Below are positions 55,576 through 64,000 of a stretch of 64,000 bases of DNA, piece by piece. The stretch's first letter is position 1; each line of letters begins with the position of its first letter. A program made the translations under genes and the position numbers. The DNA comes from Robiginitalea marina (GTDB lineage: Bacteria; Bacteroidota; Bacteroidia; Flavobacteriales; Flavobacteriaceae), in assembly GCF_024006985.1 (NCBI RefSeq), contig NZ_JAMXIB010000004.1, forward strand, positions 186,001-250,000, in the 5' to 3' direction. The notes under the pieces are model-generated. The model was given only the letters and a program-made list of their open reading frames with translations. It made no database searches and was not told where the DNA came from.

Positions 55576-56514
55576 ATGAAAGGACCGCTATTCTATTCCA
55601 AAATCCTCCTGTTCGGGGAATATGGGATTATCAAAGATTCCAGGGGGCTTTCCATCCCCTACAATTTCTTCAAGGGGGCCCTGAAAAAGCAGGACCACCT
55701 GGAAGGTGCCGCCATGGAATCGAACAGGAACCTCAGGCGGTTTGCCGGGCACCTGGAAGCGATGCAGGCCGAGTCCCCCGGGCTGGTGCAATTCGACCTC
55801 GAAGCGCTGAAAAATGACCTGGACGAAGGCATGTTTTTCGACAGTTCCATCCCCCAGGGATATGGGGTGGGGAGCAGCGGGGCGCTCGTTGCCGCCATTT
55901 ACGACCGCTATGCCCGGGAGAAGATCACGGTCCTGGAAAACCTCACCCGGGAAAAACTCTTAAAGCTGAAAGAGGTCTTTTCCGCGATGGAATCGTTCTT
56001 CCACGGGAAATCCTCAGGCCTCGACCCGCTGAACAGTTACCTGAGCCTGCCGATCCTTATCCACTCCAAAGACGATATCGAATCTACCAGCATCCCTTCC
56101 CAGAACCCCGACGGAAAGGGCGCTGTGTTCCTGCTCGACAGCGGGACCGTGGGGGAAACAGCCCCCATGGTGCAGATTTTCATGGAAAAGATGAAGCATG
56201 AAGGCTTCCGCAATGTCCTCAAGGACCAGTTTGTCCGGTACACCGACGCCTGTGTGGAAGACTTTATCAGCGGCAATGTAAAGTCGCTCTTCGGGAACAT
56301 CAAGAAACTCTCCCACGTGGTGCTGGACCACTTTAAGCCCATGATCCCTTCGGAATTCCATCAGCTCTGGGAACAGGGGATCCAAACCAACGCTTACTAC
56401 CTCAAGCTTTGCGGCTCAGGAGGGGGCGGGTACATCCTCGGCTTTACCGAAGACCTTGAAAAAGCACGTGAAGCACTCAAAGGCCACCGTTTGGAAGTCG
56501 TCTACAACTTCTAA
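55576..56514 (+). CDS. Mevalonate kinase-like GHMP kinase
   Basis: This 312-residue protein starts with FYSKILLFGEYGIIKDSRGL, has the ATP-binding GYGVGSSGALVAAIYDRY block near residues 95-112 and a late CGSGGGGYILGF motif. These are the three GHMP motifs, in the form seen in Bacteroidota mevalonate kinases. It phosphorylates mevalonate in the cytoplasm. It starts 65 bp after mvaD and is followed 9 bp later by a prenyltransferase gene, so isoprenoid genes are clustered. No phosphomevalonate kinase is in the window. Confidence 0.88.
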   Translation: MKGPLFYSKILLFGEYGIIKDSRGLSIPYNFFKGALKKQDHLEGAAMESNRNLRRFAGHLEAMQAESPGLVQFDLEALKNDLDEGMFFDSSIPQGYGVGSSGALVAAIYDRYAREKITVLENLTREKLLKLKEVFSAMESFFHGKSSGLDPLNSYLSLPILIHSKDDIESTSIPSQNPDGKGAVFLLDSGTVGETAPMVQIFMEKMKHEGFRNVLKDQFVRYTDACVEDFISGNVKSLFGNIKKLSHVVLDHFKPMIPSEFHQLWEQGIQTNAYYLKLCGSGGGGYILGFTEDLEKAREALKGHRLEVVYNF

Positions 56515-56523
56515 ACCTGCCCC

Positions 56524-57429
56524 ATGCTCCCCAGACGGACCCGGTTACTGCTGCTGAAATCCCTCAGCCTGATCTCCATTGTCCGCGGGTACAACATCCT
56601 TGTCATCGCCTTGGCGCAATACCTGGCAGCCATCTTTATTATGGCCCCGGACCTCCCCTTGCGGGACGTGGTGCTCGACCCCAACCTGCTGGTGCTGGTG
56701 CTGAGCAGTGCCCTGGTCATTGCCGGGGGGTATATCATCAATAGTTTCTACGACTCCGAAAAGGACCTGATCAACAAGCCCCGGAAAAGCATGCTCGACC
56801 GGCTGGTCCCCCAGCGGGTAAAGATCCAGGCCTATTTTGTGCTCAACCTGCTCGGGGTGTTGCTGGCGAGTTACGTTTCCTTCAGGGCAGCCCTGTTTTT
56901 TGCCGCGTATGTATTTGGCATCTGGTTGTACTCCCACCGGTTGAAGAAAATCGCATTTGTGGGCAATTTCGTTTCGGCAACCCTGGCCATCACCCCTTTC
57001 TTCGCAATCTTTGTGTACTACAAGAATTTTGAGGCGGTTATTTTTGTGCATGCCCTCTTCCTTTTTTTGCTCATCCTGAGCCGGGAACTCATCAAGGACA
57101 TGGAAAACCTCGCGGGGGACCTTGCCCAAAACTACCAGACCATTGCCGTGCGTTTTGGGCTCCGCTTTTCGAAAGGGTGTATTACCCTGCTGGTGCTCCT
57201 GGCCCTGGTCCCCGCAGCTTTGCTGATCGCGTATTTCGATGTGGGCCTGATGTACCTCTATTTCATAGCCACCAGCCTTTTGCTGCTGCTCTTCCTTGTG
57301 CTCTTGTGGCAGGCTACCTCCAAAAAGCAGTTTGTGTGGCTCCACAACATCCTTAAATTCATCATTGTTTCAGGGGTTTTCGGCATCCTCCTGATTGATG
57401 TGGACCTGGTGCTGGCCCGGTTTGTATAG
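56524..57429 (+). CDS. UbiA-family prenyltransferase
   Basis: This 301-residue protein has about eight membrane helices and the two aspartate-rich UbiA motifs: INSFYDSEKDLINKPRKS (about residues 75-93, the NxxxD type) and SRELIKDMENLAGD (about 187-201). These bind the prenyl diphosphate through magnesium. Flavobacterial relatives are often named geranylgeranylglycerol-phosphate geranylgeranyltransferase; the acceptor cannot be deduced here. It is co-transcribed with mevalonate kinase. Confidence 0.85.
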   Translation: MLPRRTRLLLLKSLSLISIVRGYNILVIALAQYLAAIFIMAPDLPLRDVVLDPNLLVLVLSSALVIAGGYIINSFYDSEKDLINKPRKSMLDRLVPQRVKIQAYFVLNLLGVLLASYVSFRAALFFAAYVFGIWLYSHRLKKIAFVGNFVSATLAITPFFAIFVYYKNFEAVIFVHALFLFLLILSRELIKDMENLAGDLAQNYQTIAVRFGLRFSKGCITLLVLLALVPAALLIAYFDVGLMYLYFIATSLLLLLFLVLLWQATSKKQFVWLHNILKFIIVSGVFGILLIDVDLVLARFV

Positions 57430-57502
57430 CCCCGGCCGCCCTGTTATCCCTGCGCGGCGATCGCCGTGGGATGCTTTCCGGGGAAAGGAAGCCGCTGGGA
57501 CG

Positions 57503-57531
57503 TTGAAGCAGGCCTACATTTAGTACCTTTG
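57503..57531 (+). promoter_or_regulatory. Promoter of the pseudouridine synthase gene
   Basis: TTG (57503-57505) is followed after 18 bp by TACCTTTG (57524-57531), a full Bacteroidota-type promoter. The predicted start is near 57535, about 10 nt from the ATG at 57545. Confidence 0.65.
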
Positions 57532-57544
57532 CCGAAACTGCACT

Positions 57545-58384
57545 ATGAGCCGATCTGAATCAAATAATGGAAGGAAGCCTTCCGGAAGGCAGGGCGGCAA
57601 TTTCCGAAAGAAAAGCTATGCCCGGGGGAACGCCCCCATAAAAAAACAAGCACCCCTTCGTTCCGAGGGGCCCCAGCTGATCAGGCTGAATAAATATGTA
57701 GCCAATGCCGGGGTCTGTTCCAGGAGGGAAGCAGACACCTATATTGCTGCCGGCAGCGTCACGGTCAATGGGAAGACTGTTACCGAAATGGGCTATAAAG
57801 TAAGCCCCGGGGATGAGGTCCGTTTCGACGGGAGGTTGCTGAAGAGTGAAAAAAAGGAATACGTCCTTTTGAACAAACCCAAAAATTTTATCACCACCAC
57901 CCGCGATGAGCAGGGCCGGCGCACGGTGATGGAGCTGATCTCCAGGGCCAGCGATTCCCGCCTGTTGCCGGTGGGGCGACTCGACCGCAATACCACAGGG
58001 CTGCTCCTGTTCACCAATGACGGGGACCTGGCCAAAACCCTGACCCACCCCAGGCACGGGGTCCGGAAGATCTATCACGTGGAACTCGATAAAATTGTAA
58101 AGGCCAGCGACCTCGATAAAATCAGGCACGGGATTGAACTGGAAGACGGCCCGGTTAAGGTCGACGAAGTCAGCTATATTGCCGATGCCCCCAAAAGGGA
58201 AGTCGGCATTACCCTCCACAGCGGAAGGAACCGCATCGTGCGCCGGATATTTGAACACCTGGGGTACGAAGTGGTTAAACTCGACCGTGTGGTTTTTGCC
58301 GGCCTGACCAAAAAGGACCTGCCCCGGGGCCACTGGCGGCACCTGACGCCCCAGGAAGTCATCAACCTCAAGATGATCTCCTAG
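57545..58384 (+). CDS. rluB: RsuA/RluB-family rRNA pseudouridine synthase
   Basis: This 279-residue protein has a basic, low-complexity N-terminal tail of about 40 residues, an S4 RNA-binding domain (RLNKYVANAGVCSRREADTY, about 46-105) and a catalytic domain with GRLDRNTTGLLLFTNDGDL, where Asp147 is the catalytic residue. The family modifies a uridine in 23S or 16S rRNA; RluB (23S helix 80) is the nearest match by length and tail. It converges on argH, with a 4-bp overlap of the two ends. Confidence 0.9.
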   Translation: MSRSESNNGRKPSGRQGGNFRKKSYARGNAPIKKQAPLRSEGPQLIRLNKYVANAGVCSRREADTYIAAGSVTVNGKTVTEMGYKVSPGDEVRFDGRLLKSEKKEYVLLNKPKNFITTTRDEQGRRTVMELISRASDSRLLPVGRLDRNTTGLLLFTNDGDLAKTLTHPRHGVRKIYHVELDKIVKASDLDKIRHGIELEDGPVKVDEVSYIADAPKREVGITLHSGRNRIVRRIFEHLGYEVVKLDRVVFAGLTKKDLPRGHWRHLTPQEVINLKMIS

Positions 58385-59679
58385 CCTGGGATAGCCGGGG
58401 GCCAGGCAGCCTCCATTTTCAGTCTGATTTCTTGCAGGCAGAGGTTCCCGAGGCTCCCCTGATGCGTATGTTTTACCTTTTTTTCCGGACGGAAGTTGCC
58501 CGATTCGATTAAAGAGGCCATTTCCTTATAGGCCTCCCTGAAGGGCATTCCTTCCTGTACCAGGGCATTCAGGGCGTCCACGCTGAAGAGGTAATCGTAC
58601 CTGGGGTCGTCCAGGATGTTGCGGTTTACCCGCACGCTGCGCAGGCTTGTGGTGGTAATTTCCAGGCAGGCCTTAAGGTCTTCGATGGCGGGCAGCAACA
58701 GGGCCTTGGTCAACTGCAGGTCCCTGTGGTACCCGCTTGGGAGGTTCGTGGTCAGCAGGGCCAGCTGATTGGGCAGCCCCTGGAGGATGTTGCACTTGGC
58801 CCGTACCAGTTCAAACAAATCCGGGTTTTTTTTGTGGGGCATGATGCTGCTGCCCGTAGTCAGGGAGTCGGGGAAGGACAGGAAGCCAAAATTCTGGCTC
58901 ATGAACAGGCAAATGTCCATCGCCATCCGGCTGAGGGTCCCCGCGACGGAAGCAAGCCCCATGGCTGTGGTGCGTTCCACCTTGCCCCGGCCCATCTGGG
59001 CGGCCACCACATTGAATTTCTGCGTTTCAAACCCCATCCGGGCCGTGGTAAAGGCGCGGTCTACCGGGAAAGAACTTCCGTAACCTGCCGCACTGCCCAG
59101 TGGGTTTTGGTCGGCCACCCGGTAGGCTGCCCGCAGCAGGTGCACGTCGTCGATGAAGGTTTCGGCATAGGCCGAAAACCATAATCCGAAGGACGACGGC
59201 ATGGCTACCTGCAGGTGGGTATACCCCGGTAACAGGATGTCCCTGTGCTCCTCCGCCAGGGCCATCAACAGGTCGAAAAGGGTGCGGATCCGGTCTCTGA
59301 ACCCCACGAGCTCGTCTTTGAGGAAGAGCTGCAGGGCAACCAGTACCTGGTCGTTCCTCGAACGGGCGGTATGGATTTTCTTGCCTGCTTCCCCCAGGCG
59401 CCGGGTCAGTTCGTACTCGATTTTCGAGTGCATGTCTTCGAAAGGGGCCTCGATCGGGAAGCTTTCGGCCCGGATTTCCTCCGCGATCCGATCCAGTTCC
59501 CGCAGGATGGCCCGGGTCTCCCCCGGGTCGAGGATGCCGATTTTTCCCAGCATCTCTGCATGGGCCCTGGAGGCCATTACGTCGTAACCCACCAGGACCT
59601 GGTCCAGTTCCCTGTCATTCCCGACCGTAAAGCGGTCCATGTGTTCATCCGGGGTGCCCCCCTTATCCCATAATTTCAT
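58381..59679 (-). CDS. argH: Argininosuccinate lyase
   Basis: This 432-residue enzyme splits argininosuccinate into arginine and fumarate, the last step of arginine synthesis. The fumarase/ASL signature GSSIMPHKKNPD is present, as are HTARSRNDQV and PGYTHLQVAMP. Full length. It lies 133 bp after the M20 deacylase gene on the same strand, the only large gap in this gene set, so it may have an additional promoter; TAGTTTTA occurs in the gap but without proper spacing. Confidence 0.96.
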   Translation of the reverse strand: MKLWDKGGTPDEHMDRFTVGNDRELDQVLVGYDVMASRAHAEMLGKIGILDPGETRAILRELDRIAEEIRAESFPIEAPFEDMHSKIEYELTRRLGEAGKKIHTARSRNDQVLVALQLFLKDELVGFRDRIRTLFDLLMALAEEHRDILLPGYTHLQVAMPSSFGLWFSAYAETFIDDVHLLRAAYRVADQNPLGSAAGYGSSFPVDRAFTTARMGFETQKFNVVAAQMGRGKVERTTAMGLASVAGTLSRMAMDICLFMSQNFGFLSFPDSLTTGSSIMPHKKNPDLFELVRAKCNILQGLPNQLALLTTNLPSGYHRDLQLTKALLLPAIEDLKACLEITTTSLRSVRVNRNILDDPRYDYLFSVDALNALVQEGMPFREAYKEMASLIESGNFRPEKKVKHTHQGSLGNLCLQEIRLKMEAAWPPAIPG

Positions 59680-59812
59680 TGGCGTGTTTTATTTTCCGTT
59701 CACTATAAAGGGGAACCACCCCCCGCTACCCCCACTCTAAAACTACGGTTTTTCCCCGCAAACCCGATGCACCCCCCCAAAACGGGCCCCTTCACCGGAA
59801 GTCAGGGGCCGG

Positions 59813-60895
59813 CTATCCCTCACCTGCAGGCAGCAGGAAACGCTCCAGCATGCTGCCATAGAGGCGAATCCCTTCCCTGATTTCCCTCAGATAGATGAAC
59901 TCGTCGGCGGAATGGGACCTGGAGCTTTCCCCAGGCCCCATTTTAAGGGAAGGGCAGCTCAGGGCAGCCTGGTCCGAGAGGGTGGGGGAACCATAGGTTT
60001 CCCGGCCCAGGGCCACCCCTGCGCGCACCAGGGGGTGGGCCGGATCGATGTTGGAGGAATTCAGCCGCAGCGATCGGGGCTGAAGGGAACAGGGGGCTTC
60101 CCTGCAAAGGAGGTCTGCAATTTCCTGGTTGGAATAACAGTCGTTTACGCGCACGTCCACCACCAGGTGCACTTCGGAGGGGACCACGTTGTGCTGCGTC
60201 CCGGCGGCAATCTGGGTGACCGTTAGCTTCACCTCCCCCAAATGCGCCGAGGTTTTAGGGAAATGATAGTCCCGGAACCATTCCAGAACTTCAATGGCCT
60301 TATAGATGGCATTGTTGGGGTTTGGGTGTGCTGCATGGGAAGGCGTCCCCCTGACCACGGCATCGAAGACCACCAGCCCCTTTTCGGCAACGGCCAGGTG
60401 GAGCCCGGTCGGCTCCCCTACCAGGGCCACGTCAATAGGCGGCAGCAGGGGCAGGACGCTGCCAAGGCCTCCCGGCCCTGAAGTCTCCTCCTCCGCTGAG
60501 GCCACCAGTACCAGGTTGTGCGACAGGCCCGTCCTGGGGTACCACTGGGCGAAAGTGACCAGGAGGGCCGCCAGGCAGCCGCCGGCATCATTGCTTCCCA
60601 GGCCATACAATTTGCCGTCTTCCAGGCTGGCCTGGAAAGGATCCCGGGTATAGGCCTGGTTGGGCCGGACCGTATCGTGGTGGGAATTCAGCAACAGGGT
60701 GGGCTTTGCCGGGTCAAAATCGGCATTCAGGGCGAATACATTGTTCAGGTGACGCTGGCTGGGGATGTTTTTTGTGGCGAGCCAGCGCTCCAGCAAAAGG
60801 GCGGTTTCCTTTTCCTCCCCGGAAAAGGATGGGGTGCTGATCAGTTGCTGTAACAGGGCAATCGCCTCTTCGGAAAGGATGTCGGGGGTTGTCAT
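59813..60895 (-). CDS. M20-family deacylase (ArgE-like, acyl-citrulline or acyl-ornithine deacylase)
   Basis: This 360-residue zinc peptidase-family protein has the metal-binding blocks NSHHDTVRPN (His), GSNDAGG (Asp) and ASAEEETSG (Glu pair), and a dimerisation domain in the middle. In this operon, where carbamoylation occurs on acylated ornithine, the substrate is more likely N-acetyl- or N-succinyl-citrulline than acetylornithine. It starts 4 bp inside the end of argB (ATGA-type overlap), so translation is coupled. Confidence 0.88.
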   Translation of the reverse strand: MTTPDILSEEAIALLQQLISTPSFSGEEKETALLLERWLATKNIPSQRHLNNVFALNADFDPAKPTLLLNSHHDTVRPNQAYTRDPFQASLEDGKLYGLGSNDAGGCLAALLVTFAQWYPRTGLSHNLVLVASAEEETSGPGGLGSVLPLLPPIDVALVGEPTGLHLAVAEKGLVVFDAVVRGTPSHAAHPNPNNAIYKAIEVLEWFRDYHFPKTSAHLGEVKLTVTQIAAGTQHNVVPSEVHLVVDVRVNDCYSNQEIADLLCREAPCSLQPRSLRLNSSNIDPAHPLVRAGVALGRETYGSPTLSDQAALSCPSLKMGPGESSRSHSADEFIYLREIREGIRLYGSMLERFLLPAGEG

Positions 60896-61671
60896 AGGCT
60901 GATTTTTGTAAAGGGGCCTGAAACGCCTTCCAAAAGGGTAGGCGGCCCGATGTACACTTCCGACACGCCCCGCTCCAGGGCGTGGAAGGCATTGGTCAGT
61001 TTTGGGATCATCCCGGCTGCGATTTCCCCCCGTTCCAGAAGTTCCCGGAACAGGCGCTGATCGAGCAGGGGGATGGTGCTTTCCGGATCTGTCACCTGCC
61101 GCAGGACCCCGGGTTTGTCAAAACAGTAATACAGGCGTGCCCGGCGCTCCCGCCCCAGGGCCACCGCAATCTCTGCGGCAACGGTATCGGCATTGGTATT
61201 GAGGAGTTGGCCCCTCCCATCGTGGGTAAGGGCGCTGAAAACCGGCACCAGGCCAGCATCCAAAAGGGTTGTCAGGGTATCGGCTGCCACGTGTTCCACA
61301 TCGCCGACAAAGCCATAGTCGAGGTTTCCGGGGGGCCTTTTCCGGGCCCTGATTAGCCCGGCATCGGCCCCGCTCAGGCCCAGGGCGTTGCAGCCGAGGG
61401 CCTGCAGCCGGGCCACAAGGGTTTTGTTGGCCAGCCCCCCGTAGACCATCACCACGACCTTCAGGCTGTCGGCATCGGTGATCCTGCGGCCATCGACCAT
61501 TTTAGGGGTGATCCCCAGGGCCTGGCTGACCCGGCTGGCCTGCTGGCCCCCGCCATGCACGAGGATTTTTGCACCTCCCATTGCAGAAAAGCCCTGGCAG
61601 ACGGCCTCCAGGAGGGCTTCCTCCTCCAGGAGGGCCCCGCCGATTTTTACGATGGAAACGGTTTTTTGCAT
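60892..61671 (-). CDS. argB: N-acetylglutamate kinase (or acyl-glutamate kinase)
   Basis: This 259-residue amino-acid-kinase family protein begins VSIVKIGGALLEE (phosphate loop), has LVHGGGQQASRVSQALG and GRRITDADSLKVVVMVYGG in the first half and LTHDGRGQLLNTNADTVAAEIA in the second. It phosphorylates N-acylglutamate. The protein lacks the N-terminal helix found in arginine-inhibited hexameric forms, so feedback inhibition by arginine is doubtful. It follows the carbamoyltransferase gene by 11 bp. Confidence 0.93.
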   Translation of the reverse strand: MQKTVSIVKIGGALLEEEALLEAVCQGFSAMGGAKILVHGGGQQASRVSQALGITPKMVDGRRITDADSLKVVVMVYGGLANKTLVARLQALGCNALGLSGADAGLIRARKRPPGNLDYGFVGDVEHVAADTLTTLLDAGLVPVFSALTHDGRGQLLNTNADTVAAEIAVALGRERRARLYYCFDKPGVLRQVTDPESTIPLLDQRLFRELLERGEIAAGMIPKLTNAFHALERGVSEVYIGPPTLLEGVSGPFTKISL

Positions 61672-61682
61672 AGGGTTCGGGG

Positions 61683-62621
61683 CTATAAGGATTCCAACAG
61701 GTGCATCAGGGCCAATTGGGCCGCCACGGTGCGGTTAGCCGCCTGGTCCATGACCAGGGAACGGGGGCCATCGAGCACGGCATCCTCCACCACCACGTTG
61801 CGGCGCACGGGAAGGCAATGCATGAATGCGGCGGATCCCAGCTTTTCTGCGGTCATCATCCAGGAAGGGTCCTGGCATGCCACCTTCCCGTACTCCCTGA
61901 AACTGCTCCAGTTTTTGACATACACAAAGTCGGCTCCTTCCAGGGCTTCCTCCTGTTGGTATACGGGCTGGTAAGGCCCCACCTGGGCCGGATCCAGTTC
62001 ATAGCCTTCGGGATGCGTGATGACCAGTTCCACGGGCATCCGGGCCATCATCCGCACAAAGGAGTTGGGTACGGCCTGGGGCAGGGCCCTGGGGTGCGGG
62101 GCCCAGGACAGTACTACTTTGGGGCGTTGCGCGACCCGGTGCTGTTCGAGGGTCAGGGCATCGGCAAGGGCCTGCAGGGGGTGGGCCGTTGCGCTTTCCA
62201 GGTTGAGCACCGGCAGGCCGGAGTACTTCCTGAACCCGTCCAGGACCCTTTCGGCGGCATCGGCCTCCGGGTCGGTGAGGCCGGCAAAGGCCCGGACCCC
62301 CACCAGGTCGGCGTATTGCCCTACCACGGCAGCCGCTTCCCGGATATGTTCCGCAGCCGCCCCGTCCATGCGGGTCCCGTCTTCGAACTCCAGGACCCAG
62401 CCCTCCCCGCCGAAGTTCATCACCATGACCTCCAGGCCCAGCAGGCGGGCGGCCTTTTGGGTGCTCAGGCGCGTGCGCAGGCTGTTGTTAAAAAACAGCA
62501 GGCAAAGGGTTTTTCCCTTTCCCAGGTTCCGGCAGGCCCCCGGGTCCAGGGAGAGTTCCCTGCCTTTGGCAAGCCATGTGCCCAGGGACGTGATATCCGA
62601 TTCGTGGAGGAAGTGCTTCAT
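61683..62621 (-). CDS. argF': N-acyl-L-ornithine carbamoyltransferase (acetyl or succinyl type)
   Basis: This 312-residue protein belongs to the transcarbamylase branch that uses acylated ornithine. The carbamoyl phosphate loop SLRTRLSTQKAA (about 47-58), SATAHPLQ and HCLPVRRN are present; the SLRTRLST form (rather than STRTR) is characteristic of the N-succinyl/N-acetylornithine type. The residue that distinguishes succinyl from acetyl specificity, Pro90 in the Bacteroides fragilis enzyme, falls on Ala90 here (MDGAAAEH), so specificity is open. It overlaps argD by 4 bp. Confidence 0.93.
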   Translation of the reverse strand: MKHFLHESDITSLGTWLAKGRELSLDPGACRNLGKGKTLCLLFFNNSLRTRLSTQKAARLLGLEVMVMNFGGEGWVLEFEDGTRMDGAAAEHIREAAAVVGQYADLVGVRAFAGLTDPEADAAERVLDGFRKYSGLPVLNLESATAHPLQALADALTLEQHRVAQRPKVVLSWAPHPRALPQAVPNSFVRMMARMPVELVITHPEGYELDPAQVGPYQPVYQQEEALEGADFVYVKNWSSFREYGKVACQDPSWMMTAEKLGSAAFMHCLPVRRNVVVEDAVLDGPRSLVMDQAANRTVAAQLALMHLLESL

Positions 62622-63745
62622 GTCAGTTCTTTTTCCAGGGCGTTAAACAGGAGCTCAAGGTCATCCTTCCCTACGGAAAGGGCGGGCAAGATGCGCAACA
62701 GGTTTTTGTTTTTCGAGCTTCCCGTAAATATGTGGTGGGTGTAGATCAGCCGGCTCCTCAGGGGGGCCACCTCAAAATCGAATTCCAGGCCCAGCATCAG
62801 CCCGCGGCCCTTTACCTGCCTGAGCCCGGGGAGGCCCTTGGCCCGGTCCCTGAAAAACCCTTCCAGGTCGGCTGCCCTGGGGATCAGCTGTTCCTGTTCG
62901 AGTACCTCCAGCACCGAAAGGACGGCCGTACAGGCCAGGTGGTTGCCGCCGAAGGTCGTCCCCAGCAAGCCGTGGCTCGCCTTGAAATCGGGGTGGACCA
63001 GGATCCCGCCCACAGGGAATCCGTTGCCCATCCCTTTGGCCATGCTCACGATCCCGGGGCGGATGCCGGCATGCTGGAAGGCAAAAAAGGCGCCGCTTCG
63101 TCCGAAGCCGCTCTGCACTTCATCTGCAATGAGCACCGCCCCGTGCTTCCTGCAGAGCGCTTCGGCCCGCCTGAGGAAGGCCTCCCCGGCCATGTCGAGG
63201 CCCCCCACGCCCTGTATGCTTTCGAGGATCACGGCACAAACGTCCCCGGCTTCCAGTTCTTTTTCCAGGGCCCCCGCCTGGTTCAGGGGGAGGAAGGTGA
63301 CCTCATGGCCGGCATTGAGGGGGGAGACCAGGGTGGGGTTGTCCGTGGCCGCCACCGCAGCGGAGGTTCGCCCATGGAAACTGTTATCAAAGGCGATTAC
63401 CCGGGCTTTCCCCGTGTGGAAGGAGGCGAGTTTGAGGGCATTTTCGTTGGCCTCGGCCCCGGAATTACACAGGAAGAGCCGGTAGTCTTCCAGGCCGGAA
63501 GCCTTCCCGAGGTTTTGGGCCAGTTGTTCCTGCAGGGGGTTGTGCACCGAATTGCTGTAGAAGGCCATTTGCTGCAGCTGCCCTTGCAGGCGCTTGACAA
63601 AATGGGGGTGGGAATGCCCGATGGAAATTACGGCATGCCCCCCGTAAAGGTCCAGGTACTGTATTCCCTCCCGGTCGGTAATCCAACTCCCTTCGGCCTT
63701 TACCGGGGTGATGTCGTAGAGGGGGTATACGTCAAAGAGTTCCAT
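62618..63745 (-). CDS. argD: Acetylornithine/succinylornithine aminotransferase
   Basis: This 375-residue class III PLP aminotransferase has the cofactor blocks CNSGAEANENALKLA, LIADEVQSGFGRSG and SMAKGMGNGFPVGG with the PLP lysine. It turns N-acylglutamate semialdehyde into N-acylornithine. The protein is short at the N-terminus but covers the family core. It follows proC by 4 bp and is coupled to the carbamoyltransferase gene by ATGA overlap. Confidence 0.93.
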   Translation of the reverse strand: MELFDVYPLYDITPVKAEGSWITDREGIQYLDLYGGHAVISIGHSHPHFVKRLQGQLQQMAFYSNSVHNPLQEQLAQNLGKASGLEDYRLFLCNSGAEANENALKLASFHTGKARVIAFDNSFHGRTSAAVAATDNPTLVSPLNAGHEVTFLPLNQAGALEKELEAGDVCAVILESIQGVGGLDMAGEAFLRRAEALCRKHGAVLIADEVQSGFGRSGAFFAFQHAGIRPGIVSMAKGMGNGFPVGGILVHPDFKASHGLLGTTFGGNHLACTAVLSVLEVLEQEQLIPRAADLEGFFRDRAKGLPGLRQVKGRGLMLGLEFDFEVAPLRSRLIYTHHIFTGSSKNKNLLRILPALSVGKDDLELLFNALEKELT

Positions 63746-63749
63746 AGGC

Positions 63750-64000
63750 CTAGCCTTTACTGATTTGCGTGATCTTGTCGTAGGACGCCACGATCCCCTT
63801 GATGAGGGAGGAACTCAGCCCCTGGTGTTCCATTTCGTTCAGGCCCTCGATGGTGCACCCCATGGGGGTGGTCACCCGGTCGATTTCCTCCTCGGGGTGA
63901 TGGCCCGACTGGATTAACAATTCCGCAGCGCCCCCACAGGTATGCATGGCCAGTTCCCGGGCTTCTTTCGCGTCGAACCCGAGCTGAATGGCGCCCTGGG
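63750..64000 (-). CDS. proC: Pyrroline-5-carboxylate reductase, C-terminal part
   Basis: The gene is cut by the right edge; about 82 C-terminal residues remain. The TTPMGCTIEGLNEMEHQG block is the C-terminal ProC signature. It carries out the last step of proline synthesis. Placement of proC at the head of the visible arginine genes is common in Bacteroidota, where argG and argC often lie further upstream. Confidence 0.93.
   Translation of the reverse strand, partial: QGAIQLGFDAKEARELAMHTCGGAAELLIQSGHHPEEEIDRVTTPMGCTIEGLNEMEHQGLSSSLIKGIVASYDKITQISKG

Overview
The window looks like chromosomal DNA from a G+C-rich marine Flavobacteriaceae member (Bacteroidota), Robiginitalea-like in general character. 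The reasons are: a SusC/SusD pair, ASPIC/UnbV-FG-GAP lipoproteins, Bacteroidota-type -7 promoter elements (TAnnTTTG), almost no Shine-Dalgarno sequences, a mevalonate pathway, and the acylated-citrulline type of arginine pathway. No rRNA, tRNA, CRISPR array, insertion sequence or phage gene was seen. Gene density is very high and only one gap exceeds 300 bases (41799-42151).

Region 1 (1-9.6 kb) is an island for ferredoxin-based electron metabolism. It holds the start of a pyruvate:ferredoxin oxidoreductase (nifJ, cut by the left edge), an Alvin-type 2x[4Fe-4S] ferredoxin, a divergent 2-oxoacid:ferredoxin oxidoreductase (korAB), and a complete convergent rseC-rnfBCDGEA operon that can couple reduced ferredoxin to NAD+ and an ion gradient. 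The four transcription units appear to share one promoter architecture: a TGAT-N4-ATCA (FNR/CRP-like) box centred exactly 33 bp from a TAnnTTTA-like -7 element. One box, at 985-996, lies midway between the ferredoxin and korA promoters and fits both. This is the strongest previously undescribed signal I found.

Region 2 (9.6-20 kb) is mixed: a penicillin-acylase-like lipoprotein, a secreted protein of unknown function, a three-gene unit (GntP/DsdX-type permease, RidA, metal-dependent D-serine dehydratase/D-threonine aldolase-like enzyme) that reads as D-hydroxy-amino-acid catabolism, an OpgC-like acyltransferase, a membrane-anchored AraC regulator, a metallophosphoesterase and a lipoprotein.

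Region 3 (20-25.6 kb) is xylose use: an SSS-family symporter convergent with xylB-xylA, followed by a membrane-anchored GyrI-like protein.

Region 4 (25.6-50.1 kb) has two halves. On the minus strand lie susC-susD, a terminator, then an operon with its own promoter that encodes three tandem giant FG-GAP/ASPIC-UnbV lipoproteins and a vanadium-haloperoxidase-like lipoprotein. On the plus strand lie a LacI regulator, beta-phosphoglucomutase, GH65 maltose phosphorylase and two exported GH13 enzymes, a maltodextrin route. A LacI-type palindrome (41892-41909) sits in the shared intergenic region.

Region 5 (50-54.4 kb) has glycerophosphodiesterase, glpK-glpF, an unknown membrane protein and TspO. 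Region 6 (54.4-58.4 kb) has mvaD, mevalonate kinase, a UbiA-type prenyltransferase and a pseudouridine synthase. Region 7 (58.4-64 kb) is an arginine gene set on the minus strand, in transcription order proC (partial), argD, acyl-ornithine carbamoyltransferase, argB, an argE-like M20 deacylase and argH.
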